In this document: in pieces, positions 37,771-48,491 of the stretch
Numbering within the stretch: the first letter of the stretch is position 1
Layout: each line of letters opens with the position of its first letter
Source of the DNA: Monoplex corrugatus
Lineage: Eukaryota; Mollusca; Gastropoda; Littorinimorpha; Ranellidae
DNA length: 64,000 nucleotides
Assembly (NCBI GenBank): GCA_030674185.1
Contig: CM060307.1
Coordinates: forward strand, 48,112,181 to 48,176,180
Direction of reading: 5' to 3'
Program-made: the position numbers and the translations under genes
Notes under the pieces: model-generated
The model's database searches: none
Told to the model about the DNA's origin: nothing
Seen by the model: only the letters and a program-made list of their open reading frames with translations

Positions 37771-38552
37771 TATATATAAGCTTGCTGATCAGATGTGTTT
37801 GTCATCAACCGAGGTCAGTGGGCAAGTTTGACTCTGTTGTTTTATGGAGACTGCAATAAGTCTCACCTCTTTCTCCTTCTCTTTGGCCCTCTGTCCGAAG
37901 TGTATTCGTATTATGTGTTAGATTTAGTTTTTTTTATACCTATTATTTTTGTATTAAATTGTATACCAATACATACTTTGTTAAAAAGAGAGAAAACTGT
38001 TTGTGATATGCGTACCCCAGGGTTGAGCCTCAGAGTTTTTGACTCGTAAGCCTAAATCGTCATCACTGGCGACAGCAGAGGGGATCCAGGAGTCATGACC
38101 TGGATGTGGCCTGCCCCCTTGGATTATCAGGAGTTAAGGGCCGAAACACTTGCTTGCCGGGGGTTTCTCCTCTGAGAACCTTCTGCTGTCTGGCTCTCCC
38201 CAGAGTTTCTTACTACTGTTAACTATTTTCACGTCATTGTTTACAACCTCACAGGGCCTCCGACCCACTTTCCTGCCCACTATGTACCTGTCCTTGCCTT
38301 GACAGTGTCTGCAGCATGCATAGCTTGCATTGTTGACAACCGACCTGGGCAAAATGTATTGGTTGTGTGAGAACACGTCATTTGTGTCTGTTTCCTCAAT
38401 CTGTTTGCAAACTGTGTGTCAGTGTGTGTGCATGTATGTCTGTATGTGTATGTGTGTACGTAGGCTTGCTTGTGCACCTGTATGCTCGTGTTTGTGTTTG
38501 CGATATAATACTAGCAAAAAAATGTAGACTAGGTAAAACACAGGCAATGTAA

Positions 38553-38712
38553 GACCTCAGGACCTGGCCAGCTCATGGTTTATGTACAGGCTTAAGGCTT
38601 GTGCCATGATCACCATGCACATGGCACCTGTGACGTTAGTGCATATGGGATTCATTCCGAGTGTGGAGACGTCATCTTGAGAAACTAAAACTGAAACTGA
38701 AACTAAAACTAT
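38553..38712 (+). mobile_element. Composite SINE, 3' part
   Basis: GACCTCAGGACCTGGCCAGC through GTGTGGAGACGTCATCTTGA, then a (CTGAAA)/(CTAAAA) tail. 5'-truncated copy of the family at 43877. Confidence 0.88.
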
Positions 38713-38869
38713 TGCAAAACATTAACTGTAAAGTGCAGGGGCACTAAGCTTCCCTGGTTGTTGTGTTGCAATAATTTTATTATCGGTGATATTTGTTTCA
38801 AAAATCATATCGTTTCGGATAGAGCTTGACAACAGGTGTACGTCTGGATATTTGACTGCATATATTATT

Positions 38870-38892
38870 CAGTGTGTGTGTGTGTATGTGTG

Positions 38893-38935
<43 letters not shown>

Positions 38936-39225
38936 CGTGCGTATGTGTATGTGTGAATGTGTGTGAGTATGCGTGTTTGTATGTGTGTGAATGTGTATGT
39001 GCACCTGCCCGCACGTGTGTGTGATTGTATGTGTGTGGGTGCGCGCGCGTGTGCGCACGTTGTGCTTGTGTGTGATTCAGTGAGACAGAGACAAAGTAGC
39101 CTACATATAACAATCGCTGGTATCAGAAGAAAAAGCTATAATAAGTTATATCTGACTGTATACTTTATTCACTCTGTGTGTGTGTGTGGTGTGTGTGTGT
39201 GTGTGCATAGCCTTGTGGCCCACAT
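38870..39225. repeat. (TG)n-rich microsatellite region
   Basis: Long TG tract at 38871-38935, interrupted TG/TATG to 39075 with a CG-alternating spot at 39042-39052, and a second TG tract at 39176-39205. The flanks TAACAATCGCTGGTATCAG and ACAATAATTTCAGGTGTCAG are similar, so the TG stretch plus flank may be a diverged duplication. Confidence 0.9.
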
Positions 39226-39289
39226 ACAATAATTTCAGGTGTCAGGAAAACAGAAGACAATTCAACCCAACACACAGTCTCAAAATAAA

Positions 39290-39640
39290 TCACATGCACA
39301 CGCTATCAAGCGTCGAATCTTTAACAAAACCAAGACAGTGGTTGCAGAAACCTTCCCTACCACGTGGAGCGGGGTTTTTATTTTTATGCCGCGCAAAGAG
39401 GCCATAGATGATGCTGTGAAGGAGAAAGCGCGCTTGCCGCCCGTTTCTTGGCTTGCAACCATTGTGTGTGCAGGCAAGGGTATGGCTTCCCGTGCAAGTT
39501 CCCAGTTTAGAGCGCTTATAAGCAACAGCCACCATGAGTTCCCTGCTGTTTGCCGCCAAACCACTGACATTGACACTTGCCTTGGGATTTTGAAGTCTCT
39601 TCTTTGCTTCCAAACATCATCATAGGTACAACAAACGACT
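39290..39640 (+). other. GC-richer block open on both strands; function unknown
   Basis: Richer in GC than its surroundings and open in one + frame and two - frames for over 100 codons. TTATAA at about 39518 precedes GCCACCATGAG (about 39529), a good Kozak context, but the frame from that ATG stops after about 19 codons. No homology recognised. It could be a promoter/first exon or an old retroelement piece. Confidence 0.25.
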
Positions 39641-40500
39641 ATTTGCTTCACAATTCAGACATAACTAGTGTTTTCATGTCGGTGGTGGCAATACTCTCAG
39701 TGCACTGTTTATATTTTACTATCTGTTTTAATCGACATGTGGATTTTGTTGTTCTTCCATCAGTAGTTCTTTGTGTCACTTCCGCGTGTGCTCAGCTTGC
39801 TCAAAACAAAACAATGAAAATAAACGCTTTTAATATTTCGTGAGACAGGTAGTCTAGGCTTATCTCTTTTCAGAAAAACAAAAGAGTATTTTTCCCTAAG
39901 CAGAATTGTATTGGTTATTGAAGGCGATCGCATGAGCAGTTCAACCTCAACAGTAAGTTACATAAAGAAAAATATTAAGCCTAGAAGCTTGTCTTACGAA
40001 ACTGTGTGAAATGATAGCGAGCAGTATCAGCATGGCATAAACAATATTAATAAATCAGAAGTTTGTTATGTCTCGTGAAAGTGTGTGAGATACTAGCCAG
40101 CTGTATCAGTTTTTCTTTCTTCACAGCTTTTCCTGCATTATGAAGTCAGTCAACGCTGGCTGACTGAGAAACTGTTGACAATTGTGAAGTGAAAACTTGC
40201 TTCATATCCTGAGAATATGTGTAATGAGTCACATGTTTGAAAAAAATTACCTCCTCCCCCCTGTTTTACGTATTTATTCATTCAATTGTTTATTTTTTAA
40301 CTTTCTGCAAGTTCAATAGTTTGTGTAGGCTACTCTTGTTTTTTCCAATTTCATGCAGAAGGGAAATCGTCTCGTATCCACCGCAAAGAGGTGTGTATGA
40401 GAATAATGAGTGGGTGGTATCTTCTCAGCTGTTTTTGGATGAACGTTTACCAAATTTGGGCCAAAGATGTAGACCACTGATTAGTTGTGTCTTTACCGTG
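39641..40500 (+). other. Intergenic DNA
   Basis: AT-rich, no repeats recognised. A short open stretch (40356-40480) includes NNEWVVSSQLFLDERLPNLG, which looks protein-like but is not recognised; it abuts the 540-bp repeat at 40501. Confidence 0.4.
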
Positions 40501-41065
40501 GGGATGCCGGGGGCTCTTACAGTATAAATAGTAGCCCCACCTTCTGGAAATTCTGTGCTAGAAATTTCCTCTTTTCTGTCACTCTCTTTTTTTTGTTGTT
40601 GCCTTGTTCCTTTACTTTCTGTCATTTCTTCCTATCGATTTCTGCCTCAATGGTCCATTCACCTGTATGTGTTCGATAAAGTCTTACATACTTATCTTAG
40701 GATTGATAATTAGGTACGTGTATTGAGTGCAATTTTGGTTCTAGGGAGGTGAGATACGCGGAAGCGATTTTATGTAATTTATATCCATTTTTGAATAAGT
40801 TTTGGTGTCCTTGGGTATGCTTAAATGTGTATTCAGGTGTGTTTTGTAAATTCCCTGTGCGATAAATTGGATGGAATGGTCAACGCCAGGGGCATGTCCT
40901 TAGATTATGTGTGCGGATGGAATGATATGTGCACTTAATTTTCTTTCCTTTCCTTTTTGTTGTTGTTGTTGTTGTTGAAATTTTGTATGTTTTGAAACGG
41001 TTAAAGCCCTGATATGGCTGTATGCAGTCGGCTGGGCTTTAAACAACAATAACAGTAACAATAAC
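40501..41065 (+). repeat. About 540-bp interspersed repeat (family R1), copy 1
   Basis: Starts GGGATGCCGGGGGCTCTTAC with a TATA-like AGTATAAATAGTA just inside. It contains GTGTTCGATAAAGTCTTACA and GGTCAACGCCAGGGGCATG and ends CTGGGCTTTAAACAACAATA. Copies at 46291-46832 and 53913-54440 share both ends. Could be a solo LTR or a SINE; unresolved. Confidence 0.85.
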
Positions 41066-41079
41066 AATTAGTTGTGTCA

Positions 41080-41310
41080 TAGCGCCAAGGTCAAGGTTAG
41101 ACGGATTCTCCAGAAGCTCCTAAAATCAGCACTGATTTTTCCTTAGCAAGGTGTGTGAACAGTACTTTATCTAGATCTAGCACTTCAAACAATAATTACA
41201 TGCTATTTTGACACTTGTGACAGTCTACCAGGCTACTTGTTCTTATTTGACCTGATGCTTCTGTAAAGTCACAGTGACCTTGAGAAGTACAAAATCTGGA
41301 TTTTTTGTTA
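41080..41310. repeat. Interspersed repeat (family R3), copy 2
   Basis: AAGGTGTGTGAACAGTACTT and CTTCTGTAAAGTCACAGTGA match 15585-15830 in order and spacing. The stretch from 41311 to 41942 holds only AT-rich DNA. Confidence 0.65.
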
Positions 41311-41942
41311 TAGGCTTTGTTTAAAGAGGAGTATCGTTAGAATAGCTTGACCATGTTTTTTTTTTGGTTGAAACGTGCTTTCTCTCTGCCATTCAGATTC
41401 TTTTAATTTTTTTGTATCATATGGTTTGTTTTGAAAAGTTGATTTTTTAAAATCTCTTTGTATTCTTTTTCTGACTTATTAATCCCCACCCCACCCCCAT
41501 TCTGTAAATGGGAATAGGCCCGTAAGTTTTTAATCAGTCGACTGTAAATAAACAAGAAACTGTATGCAGCCACCCTACATAATGTAGGCCCCCAAGCTTA
41601 ATAAAAAAGAAAGTTAATTTATGACACGACCATTAATTTTTGTGTGCGTGTTTTCAAAACACACTCGTATTTTTACAAAAGGCAAAAAGTCGTGAGGGAG
41701 ACTGCAGGCCAGAGAGACAAGAGAGAGAGAGGTGGGAAAAGTGTTTGAAAGTGTTGATTTACTGTGTAAAGTTGTCGCCTTTTTGTGAACGACCACTATC
41801 TGTGAACAATCCAGGCTGACGAAAGGAAGTGTAGGTCTTAAAAAAAAAAAAAAGACATGGCGTTTGGCAGTTGTTTCACGTGCTTCAAGTATTCCGTCTT
41901 CCTGTTCAACTTTCTGCTTTGGGTAAGTGTAACCTGTTCTGT

Positions 41943-42168
41943 TTAACTCTTTGGCTCCCGCACTCAGTCCACAGCATTCTGCATTGTCAACCATGCTAGC
42001 AAAACAAACAAAAAACAAACAAAAAATAAACAAACAAAGAAACAACGTAACCCTTTGATTCCCTCACTCTATCCACAAGCTTCCTGCAAGAAGCTTGTGG
42101 ATAGAGTGAGGGAATCAAGGGGTTAAGTTTTTGCAGCTGGTGGATAAGATGCCGGAATCAAATGATTA
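41943..42168. mobile_element. TTAA MITE, nested pair with a near-perfect hairpin core
   Basis: The outer left end is TTAACTCTTTGGCTCCCGC (41943) and the outer right end on the minus strand is TTAATCATTTGATTCCGGC (42168). The inner copy at 42047-42126 is an almost perfect hairpin: CCCTTTGATTCCCTCACTC pairs with GAGTGAGGGAATCAAGGGG across a 4-base loop region. CAAA-rich sequence (41995-42040) sits in the outer left half. Confidence 0.85.
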
Positions 42169-42456
42169 ATGTGTATGTTTAGCCTACTCGTGTACCGCAA
42201 ACTGTGTGGTTGTATCTTTTATAAACGTCGGCGTGTTTGTTGTTGTTATTGTTTCAGCTGCAACTGCATTTTAAAGGATCACCGATCAGTTACACGCGCG
42301 CGTCAGATTTGTTTTTTCTTAAACCTCTTTTTCAGTTTTTGCTTGTGTTTTGTTTCGTTGTTTTTGTAGAAAATATTTTTAAACCAGGTGTGACCGAAAA
42401 AATTGACCGAAATAACATTGCTAAATATACCTAACACACAACTGCAGCAAGTCGGT

Positions 42457-42463
<7 letters not shown>

Positions 42464-42538
<75 letters not shown>
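42464..42538. repeat. (CT)n(CA)n microsatellite
   Basis: About 50 bp of CT then about 26 bp of CA. Confidence 0.97.
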
Positions 42539-42839
42539 ACGTGAACGAAACAACTTGTCAAACTTATTTGTTTTGGGAAAAATGAGAACATCGACAAAGA
42601 AAATCACACAAAACATGAACGAAACAACAACAACAACAACAAAAACAAGCTTATTTTTATACAAAGTTAGACAGCGACACAACACACATCAAGCATAGCT
42701 TTCCGTTGAAAGAAAGAATAAATCGTTATTATAACGGGCATTTTTAACAGGCTGACTGCAGATTTCATGTCTCGGAGTTCAGTTACATCCCGCATTATAA
42801 AATTTGGCTTGTTCGCTACACATTTGAATACTCCAAATG

Positions 42840-43015
42840 TTTGTGGTGTCAGCTTACTGTTTCATAGTTCCCATACTCTCACCATTTCAAGATCTTGCCA
42901 GCGCATGATAGAGTTTTAGACAGGATCGAGGATTTTTCCAGACAATAGCCGGCAGATTTTGGAGGAGCGCATACGAAACTGCCCAAATACGGCGAATCAA
43001 AGAAACTTTAAACAC
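42840..43015. repeat. Interspersed repeat (family R2), copy 3
   Basis: GTGGTGTCAGCTTACTGTTT, CATTTCAAGATCTTGCCAGC and AATAGCCGGCAGATTTTGG correspond to 24992-25160. Confidence 0.75.
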
Positions 43016-43084
43016 AAATTCCTTGTAGTGACAGCAAAGAGTATACTCTTTTTGTGACAGCCATCAAAAGAGTATACTGTTTTG

Positions 43085-43470
43085 GTGACAGTCATCATCC
43101 ATCATCATCATCATCATCATCATGTGCCCTGCCGCGTGGCGTTGGCGATCATGGCCCTCCATACGAATCTATCCCTTGTCGCTGCAAGTATATCTCCCAC
43201 CCTCTCTTGTCCTTCAGCTACTCTGCAAGTCCGTCCAATATTTTCTCCCTGGGTCTACCTGGTGCTATTTTTCCCTCCTGCTTTCCTGTTGAGACTAGGT
43301 GCTCTAATTTCTCTTTCCTCATAAAATGTCCCATAAATGTTGTCTTTTGCTAGTCTTCTTCATTAATGTTCTTTTTGTGTCTGCCTCATTCAAGACCGTC
43401 TCGTTTGTTTTCTTTACTGTCCATGGAACTCTTTAACATTCTTAGTAACCACATTTCAGTTGCCTCAATC
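43085..43470 (-). pseudogene. LINE 3' fragment (minus strand)
   Basis: The + strand begins with an ATC repeat (minus-strand ATG-repeat tail) and CATGTGCCCTGCCGCGTGGC. The minus strand encodes the GRPREKILDGL-type C-terminus and a decayed VPWTVKKTNETV block. 5'-truncated near 43470. Confidence 0.85.
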
Positions 43471-43876
43471 TTGTTCTAACTCTGCGTTTTGACGCAGTGA
43501 CAGTGTATGTGTTAAACTGAACAAAAGAGAACATATATGAATGAATGCTACACATGACAACCAATTTGTAGTAAGTGCCACATCAGTTCTTGCATAGCAT
43601 TTTTCTGTATTTGGTATTGTATTGTGATTTTTTTTTTTCAAGAAAGAAGTTTCGTTTGGTGGGTTTATCCAAAAGTTGTGTTCTTAGACCTAATGAAAAT
43701 TTTCTGATGGAAAGATTACTTAATTAAATACTTAGTTTTCAAATTTTGTTCAGTGCCGACCTATACTGTGACTTGATCCCATGTTTGCACACGTAATGCT
43801 TTGCTTTATAACTGTCCATTGGTTTAGCGCGTCAGGGACTCTGGGTGATCAGAAATTGAAAGTTAGAAACTGTCAG

Positions 43877-44512
43877 GGAGAAGAATGGCAGAATGGTTCA
43901 GACGTTCGCCTGCCAATAACTGAACCCGAGGTTCCAGGGTTCTCTGCTCGTAGAGGCCTCGACTTTTCTCCTCAGTTTGACCGGAAAATCGAACTGAACG
44001 TCTAGTCCTTCGGAAGGAAAACAAGTCGGACCCGAGTGCCTTCTGGCTGCGCACGCTAAAGATCCCACGGCAGTTAAAAATCGTGAAGGGCAGGGTGCCT
44101 TGGTTAAAATCATTGGAGAGCTAGGTTGATTTCCCAGGTCCCACACCTTGAAAACCATTTAGCCTTCTAGGGTTTCTGAAATCTTGGTTTTAAAAAAACG
44201 TGAATATGAATATGAATATGAATTTGAATCGAGGGAGAGGGGATGGGCGCCGCCCTCGTGGTACTGACCCCGGGAAAAGTTGAGGCCTCTGCCACTCATT
44301 CCCCTACGACCCCAGGGTTATGGAACTGTCCAGGTAGGACCTCAGGACCTGGCCAGCTTGTGGGTTTATGTGCAGGCTTAAGGCTTGTGCCGTGATCATT
44401 CTGGATCTTCTCCATCACTTGGCACCTGTGACGTTAGTGCATATGGAATTCATTCCGAGCGCGGAGACGTCATCTTGAGAAATTAAAACTAAAACAAAAC
44501 AAAACAACAACA
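43877..44512 (+). mobile_element. Composite SINE with tRNA-like head, best copy
   Basis: The head starts GAAGAATGGCAGAATGGTTC (A-box-like TGGCAGAATGG) with GAGGTTCCAGGGTTCTCTGC (B-box-like). The body includes CTTCTGGCTGCGCACGCTAA and GGACCTCAGGACCTGGCCAG, and the 3' end is GAGCGCGGAGACGTCATCTT with an AAAACTAAAAC tail. About 630 bp. Related copies or parts: 34552, 37207, 38553, 52806 and 53028. A CAA-rich stretch follows (44495-44610). Confidence 0.85.
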
Positions 44513-44799
44513 ACAAAAACACACACACACAAACAAGCAACCCCCCCAAAAAAAAAACAACAACAACAACAACAACAAAAAACCCAAAAACAAAAAACAA
44601 AACAAAAAACACAACAACTATATCTATCAGTAGTTATACGTAGTGAGTAGTACATACACAATCAAGAGAATCCGACAATAACATCGGTATCTCACTATAC
44701 AACCAACATGTTTTAAGGCTTCTTTGAGCAACATTTTTATAACTAGTCTTCATGTACTCTGAGAGTGGTAGGACTTTAAACTCAACAAACGAACGATGT

Positions 44800-44880
44800 C
44801 AACCCTTTGAAACCTTCAGCCTATTCACCGTTTTCCAGCAGGAAGCTGGTGGATAGGCTGAGGGAATCAGAGGGTTAACC
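44800..44880. mobile_element. TTAA MITE, single short copy
   Basis: CAACCCTTTGAAACCTTCAG, an inner hairpin around CCAGCAGGAAGCTGG, and the right end GAATCAGAGGGTTAA. Inner-type copy of the family at 14828. Confidence 0.8.
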
Positions 44881-44964
44881 TAACCTGACTATGTGTGTAA
44901 TGCAAAACAGGTGTGACTGGCCGCGTTCAAGCAAACAGGAACCAGAAAAATCACGAAAAAAGAT

Positions 44965-45100
44965 AAGAACGCGTATTTAATACAAGACAAGAAAGGCGCA
45001 AGACAGTTTGGCCGAGAATTTGCGCCTGTCTTGTCTTGTAAACTGGCCGAAAATTTCCGCCTGTCTTGTCTTGTTGTATTGAATACGGGTTGTATATATA
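44965..45100. repeat. Inverted and direct repeat cluster
   Basis: TACAAGACAAGAAAGGCGCA (about 44981) is inverted as TGCGCCTGTCTTGTCTTGTA (45020) and again as CGCCTGTCTTGTCTTGTTG (45058). The flanks CGTATTTAATACAAG and TTGTATTGAATACGG are also inverted. A small MITE-like hairpin of about 120 bp with an internal duplication. Confidence 0.8.
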
Positions 45101-45237
45101 TATCTCTTTTTTCGTGTTTTTCTTTCTTTCTGGTAACTGTGTGTGTGTTTTGTTTACGATGGCATATTGAAAATGTCTTATAAGATATCACACGACAAGC
45201 CGAATACCTTTCCCAAGGGCACCAGTTCCTAGCCGTG

Positions 45238-45304
45238 AACCCTTTCATCTCCCTACCTTACCTATAGGCTTCCAACTGGGTGGGTGAAGGAGCGAGAGGG
45301 TTAA
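45238..45304. mobile_element. TTAA MITE, short diverged copy
   Basis: GAACCCTTTCATCTCCCTAC at the left and GAGCGAGAGGGTTAAACCC at the right; weak internal hairpin. Confidence 0.65.
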
Positions 45305-45429
45305 ACCCACGTCATTGTGATGGGCGGTGCTGCTGTTAGAAATGGCGCCACATTTCGGTGAGACCAGAAGAGTGAGTCATGCTCTATATCCAGTTTACGC
45401 CGTGTCGCACAGTACATCCGCTCTGCCAG

Positions 45430-45431
45430 CA

Positions 45432-45516
<85 letters not shown>

Positions 45517-45596
45517 TTGTCGTGCCAGAACTGTCTCTCCACTTAGTTCTACCAAAGAGAGTAATATTCACTTTGGTTCTAGCAACATACTACACA

Positions 45597-45645
<49 letters not shown>

Positions 45646-45722
45646 TTGTCGTACCAGAACTGTCTCCACTTAGTTCTACCAAAGAGAGTAATATTCTCTT
45701 TGGTTCTAGCAACATACTAGAC
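45430..45722. repeat. Duplicated (CA)n plus 75-bp unit with hairpin
   Basis: Two tandem copies (about 45513-45596 and 45642-45720). Each starts CACGTGTTGTCGT and contains ACCAAAGAGAGTAATATTCT or ATTCA before CTTTGGT, separated and preceded by long CA tracts. In the second copy ACCAAAGAGA pairs with TCTCTTTGGT. Further on, 45855-46045 holds two similar segments with GTTAACACATT and a GA run. Confidence 0.9.
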
Positions 45723-46227
45723 CTATACTATACTTATACTGTCTTTGGTTCTACATCTGATGTATCTAGGCAAGTTGCCATACGATAATAAAGAAGACTG
45801 TGATGATATTTGTGACAGTTGCTTTTCATTTTCCGCAAATGGAATAAACATGACCTGAGAGGAAACAGTTAACACATTAGTTTGGGAAATGACAGTGGGG
45901 GACGGGGACCATGTGTGTGTGTGTGAGAGAGAGAGGGAGAGAGAGAGAGAGAGAGAGAGAAACCCGATATAAGAGGAAATTGTTAACACATTCATTATGG
46001 AAATAACAGTGGATGGGTGGGATGAGGACGGGGATGGTGGGGGAGAGGGGGCAGTGACTTTAAACCAATTGAGGTGACGGCGCCATGTATACATGGTGTG
46101 TCTGAGAGACGAACTCATGCCCCCTGTATTATCAGCATGGTGCTGTAAACGGCTGACCTAAGGGAGTAGAGCCACGTAAAAACATGTGGTGTGCCCCAGT
46201 GTCCAACCCGTGACCACTGAGTTTAAT

Positions 46228-46872
46228 TTAACTCTTTGACTCCCGCATCCTATCCACTAACTGCAAAAACTGCCCCCCCTCCCCGCCCCCGGGGATGCCG
46301 GGGGCTCTTTCAGTATAAGTAGTATCCCCACCTTCTGGAAATTCTGTTCAAGAAATGTCCTCTTTTCTGTCACTCTCTTTGTTTCTGCCTTCTTCCTTTG
46401 CTTCCTGTCATTTCTTCCTTTTCATTTTCTGCCTTGCTGGTCCATTCACCTGTATGTGTTCGATAAAGTCTTACGTACTTTGTCTTAGGATTGATAACTG
46501 GGTACATGTGTTAAGTGCATATTTAGCTCTAGGGAGGTGAGATATGCGGAAGCAACTTTAAGTAATTTATACCCGTTTTTATATGTTTTAGTGTCCTTTA
46601 GGTATACTTAAATTTGTATTCAGGTGTGTTTTTTAAATCTTCTGTGCGTTAAATTGGACGGAGTGGTCAACGCCAGGGGCATATCCTTAGCTTATGTGTG
46701 CGAATGCATTGACATGTGTACTTAATTTTCTTTTCCTTTTTTTCCTGTTGAAATTTTGAAACGGTTATAGCCCTGATATGGCTCTACGCAGTCGCCTGGG
46801 CTTTAAACAACAATAATATTAACATTAATTGCAAAAACTTAACTCTTTAATTCTCTCACTCTATCCACCAGC
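46228..46872. mobile_element. TTAA MITE split by an R1 repeat
   Basis: The left half is TTAACTCTTTGACTCCCGC to ACTGCAAAAACTG (46228-46271). After the R1 copy, TTGCAAAAACTTAACTCTTT then CTCACTCTATCCACCAGC (46830-46872) continues the same MITE. The far right end is missing. A poly-C stretch sits at the left junction. Confidence 0.7.
46291..46832 (+). repeat. About 540-bp interspersed repeat (family R1), copy 2
   Basis: GGGGATGCCGGGGGCTCTTT with TATA-like CAGTATAAGTAGTA, then GTTCGATAAAGTCTTACG, ending GGGCTTTAAACAACAATAAT. Inserted in a TTAA MITE. Confidence 0.88.
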
Positions 46873-47084
46873 TTCCCGCAAGAAGTGTTCACGTATGTGT
46901 TTACAGTGTGTGGAGGGGGGTGGACTGATGATATTGCAACGTGCTTTGCTCTTGCGTTTCTGGTCGGATTTACACTTACCTATGGTGACGCAGAATCTGA
47001 CCCAGGCCCCTGACACGGAAGTACTGGCGGTGACGTTCCCCCTCCCCCCTCCTCCCCGATCAAGTACCTGCTACAGAGCAGCCA

Positions 47085-47336
47085 ATGTTTATGTTGGAAA
47101 AGAAAATGGACAAGCAGAACGCTGTGATAGAAAGCATAATAAACAAATTGATTGACGTCAGGACAACTGCACAAACTCTGGCTGCACAGTTACAAAATAG
47201 AATGTTATCTCGTGAAGAAGGCGTTTTGGCACAAACCACTAGATTGCAAGAGCAACTTTCTCGTTTGATTAACAGAACCAAATCCCTTGAAAAGAACATA
47301 AATGAAATTGAATCATTAAGATTTTCTTCAGACTAG
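47085..47336 (+). other. Unassigned open stretch with coiled-coil character
   Basis: 83 codons from ATG to TAG: MDKQNAVIESIINKLIDVRT, then a Gln/Leu/Arg/Asn-rich helical part ending SLEKNINEIESLRF. Composition and heptads look like a real protein end, and a C-rich tract followed by CTACAG (to 47075) could be a splice acceptor. No family recognised. It may be a last exon, a retrocopy or part of a repeat; a tRNA-like sequence starts 2 bases after its stop. Confidence 0.35.
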
Positions 47337-47337
47337 A

Positions 47338-47397
47338 CGGGCTAGTTGGTAGAGCCATGGACTTAAGATCTGATATCTTGAATTCAATCCCAGCCCG
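47338..47397 (+). other. tRNA-like sequence (Leu-TAA-like, no variable arm)
   Basis: CGGGCT and AGCCCG can pair as an acceptor stem. TAGTTGGTAGAGCC is A-box-like, GGACTTAAGATC gives a loop with TAA at the anticodon place, and TTGAATTCAATCCCA is a poor B-box. The length and missing long variable arm argue against a functional tRNA-Leu; a SINE head is more likely. Confidence 0.45.
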
Positions 47398-47402
47398 CAA
47401 AA

Positions 47403-47828
47403 TTAAAATCTGGGGATTTTTCCAGTGTCATAAATCCCATTTAGGAGAACTGTTATTTTTTCAATACCAAATTCCTCCAGGGCTTCAATCATCTCTGTAG
47501 TAATGTTGTCTGGTCCTGGGGCTTTTCCTGGTTTCATCTTTTTCAGTGCTGCTCTAACTTCACCTTTCATCATGGGTGGTCCCTCAACGTTCTTTTTTAT
47601 AATGTGTTCTTCGTTTCTGTCATCTTCCAAAAGGTCTTTAATGTACTCTTCCCATCTATCTAATATTTTCTTTTTTTCATGATAAGCGTACCATCTTTCG
47701 ATTTTGAGCAACCAGTTGATGTGCCTGTAATTTTTTCCTGTGAACTATTTTTTCAATTCTTCTGTACATACCCTGAGGATCCGTTTTGTGTCGGTCTTCT
47801 ATTTCTTTGCATTTTGTTTTCAGCCAAG
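47403..47828 (-). pseudogene. LINE fragment, start of reverse transcriptase (minus strand)
   Basis: Minus strand: KKKILDRWEEYIKDLLEDDR, then GEVRAALKKMKPGKAPGPDN and ITTEMIEALEEFGIEKI, the linker and first RT motif (GKAPGPDxIxxEM). Upstream, to 47828, a decayed linker (CKEIEDRHKTD) continues. Probably the same LINE family as 31680-32040. Confidence 0.88.
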
Positions 47829-47885
47829 CTTCCTTAGCTTACATACAATGTATAAACTTCTGGCTCAGGCTTACCTTCTTAAAAG

Positions 47886-48480
47886 ATGACAGACTTACCA
47901 AAAACGCATACATGTACATTGTTATCAGACCTACAGACCCAGAACTACAGCACATGGACTTGTAAAATCGGCAACGATCTTTATAAGTTTGTTGGCAATG
48001 TAAAAACATGTATTGATGAATTGAGACAAAGACTTGTTGGTTGCTTTATTCAAGACTGGCATTCTTCTCCCGACAATCATGAATTCTATTATATTCATTC
48101 ACATTTCAGTCGATAGTTGTCTTTATGTTAATATCTTAACCCAATTCAAAATGTAAAATTAAGGAAATGTTAAACTAGATTTAGGATAGGAATATTACCA
48201 TTAAATTGTCATTTTTCACGATACAAAACGACGAATATTGACAGAAATCGTAACTGTCCATTTTGTGAATATTGCACTGAAACTGCCGGTCTGCATTAAA
48301 TCATGAAGTTCTGAGAGCTAAATTAATTCCTATGAAGTTTTACGGACATCTGTCAATGCTCCGCACAAACAATACCATTGATAGCTAATTACGATTACTT
48401 GTACTTCGTTGCTTGATTTGTGTTTTCTTTTCTTCACTCCTGTTATAATGAGCCAGAGGCCTTTTCAGTAAAACAAAACC
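47886..48480 (+). pseudogene. 3' end of another LINE family, decayed
   Basis: Encodes CKIGNDLYKFVGNVKTCIDE, an RQRLVGCFIQDWHS-type block, then in other frames a CPFCEYC-like Cys motif at about 48258-48275. This resembles the C-terminal zinc-knuckle region of a distinct group of LINEs. Many stops. Ends near AGTAAAACAAAACCTTTTGA. Confidence 0.55.
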
Positions 48481-48491
48481 TTTTGACTTTG

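Noticed and set aside
47338..47397. Functional tRNA-Leu
   Set aside because: Lacks the long variable arm of tRNA-Leu and has a poor B-box; better explained as a SINE head.
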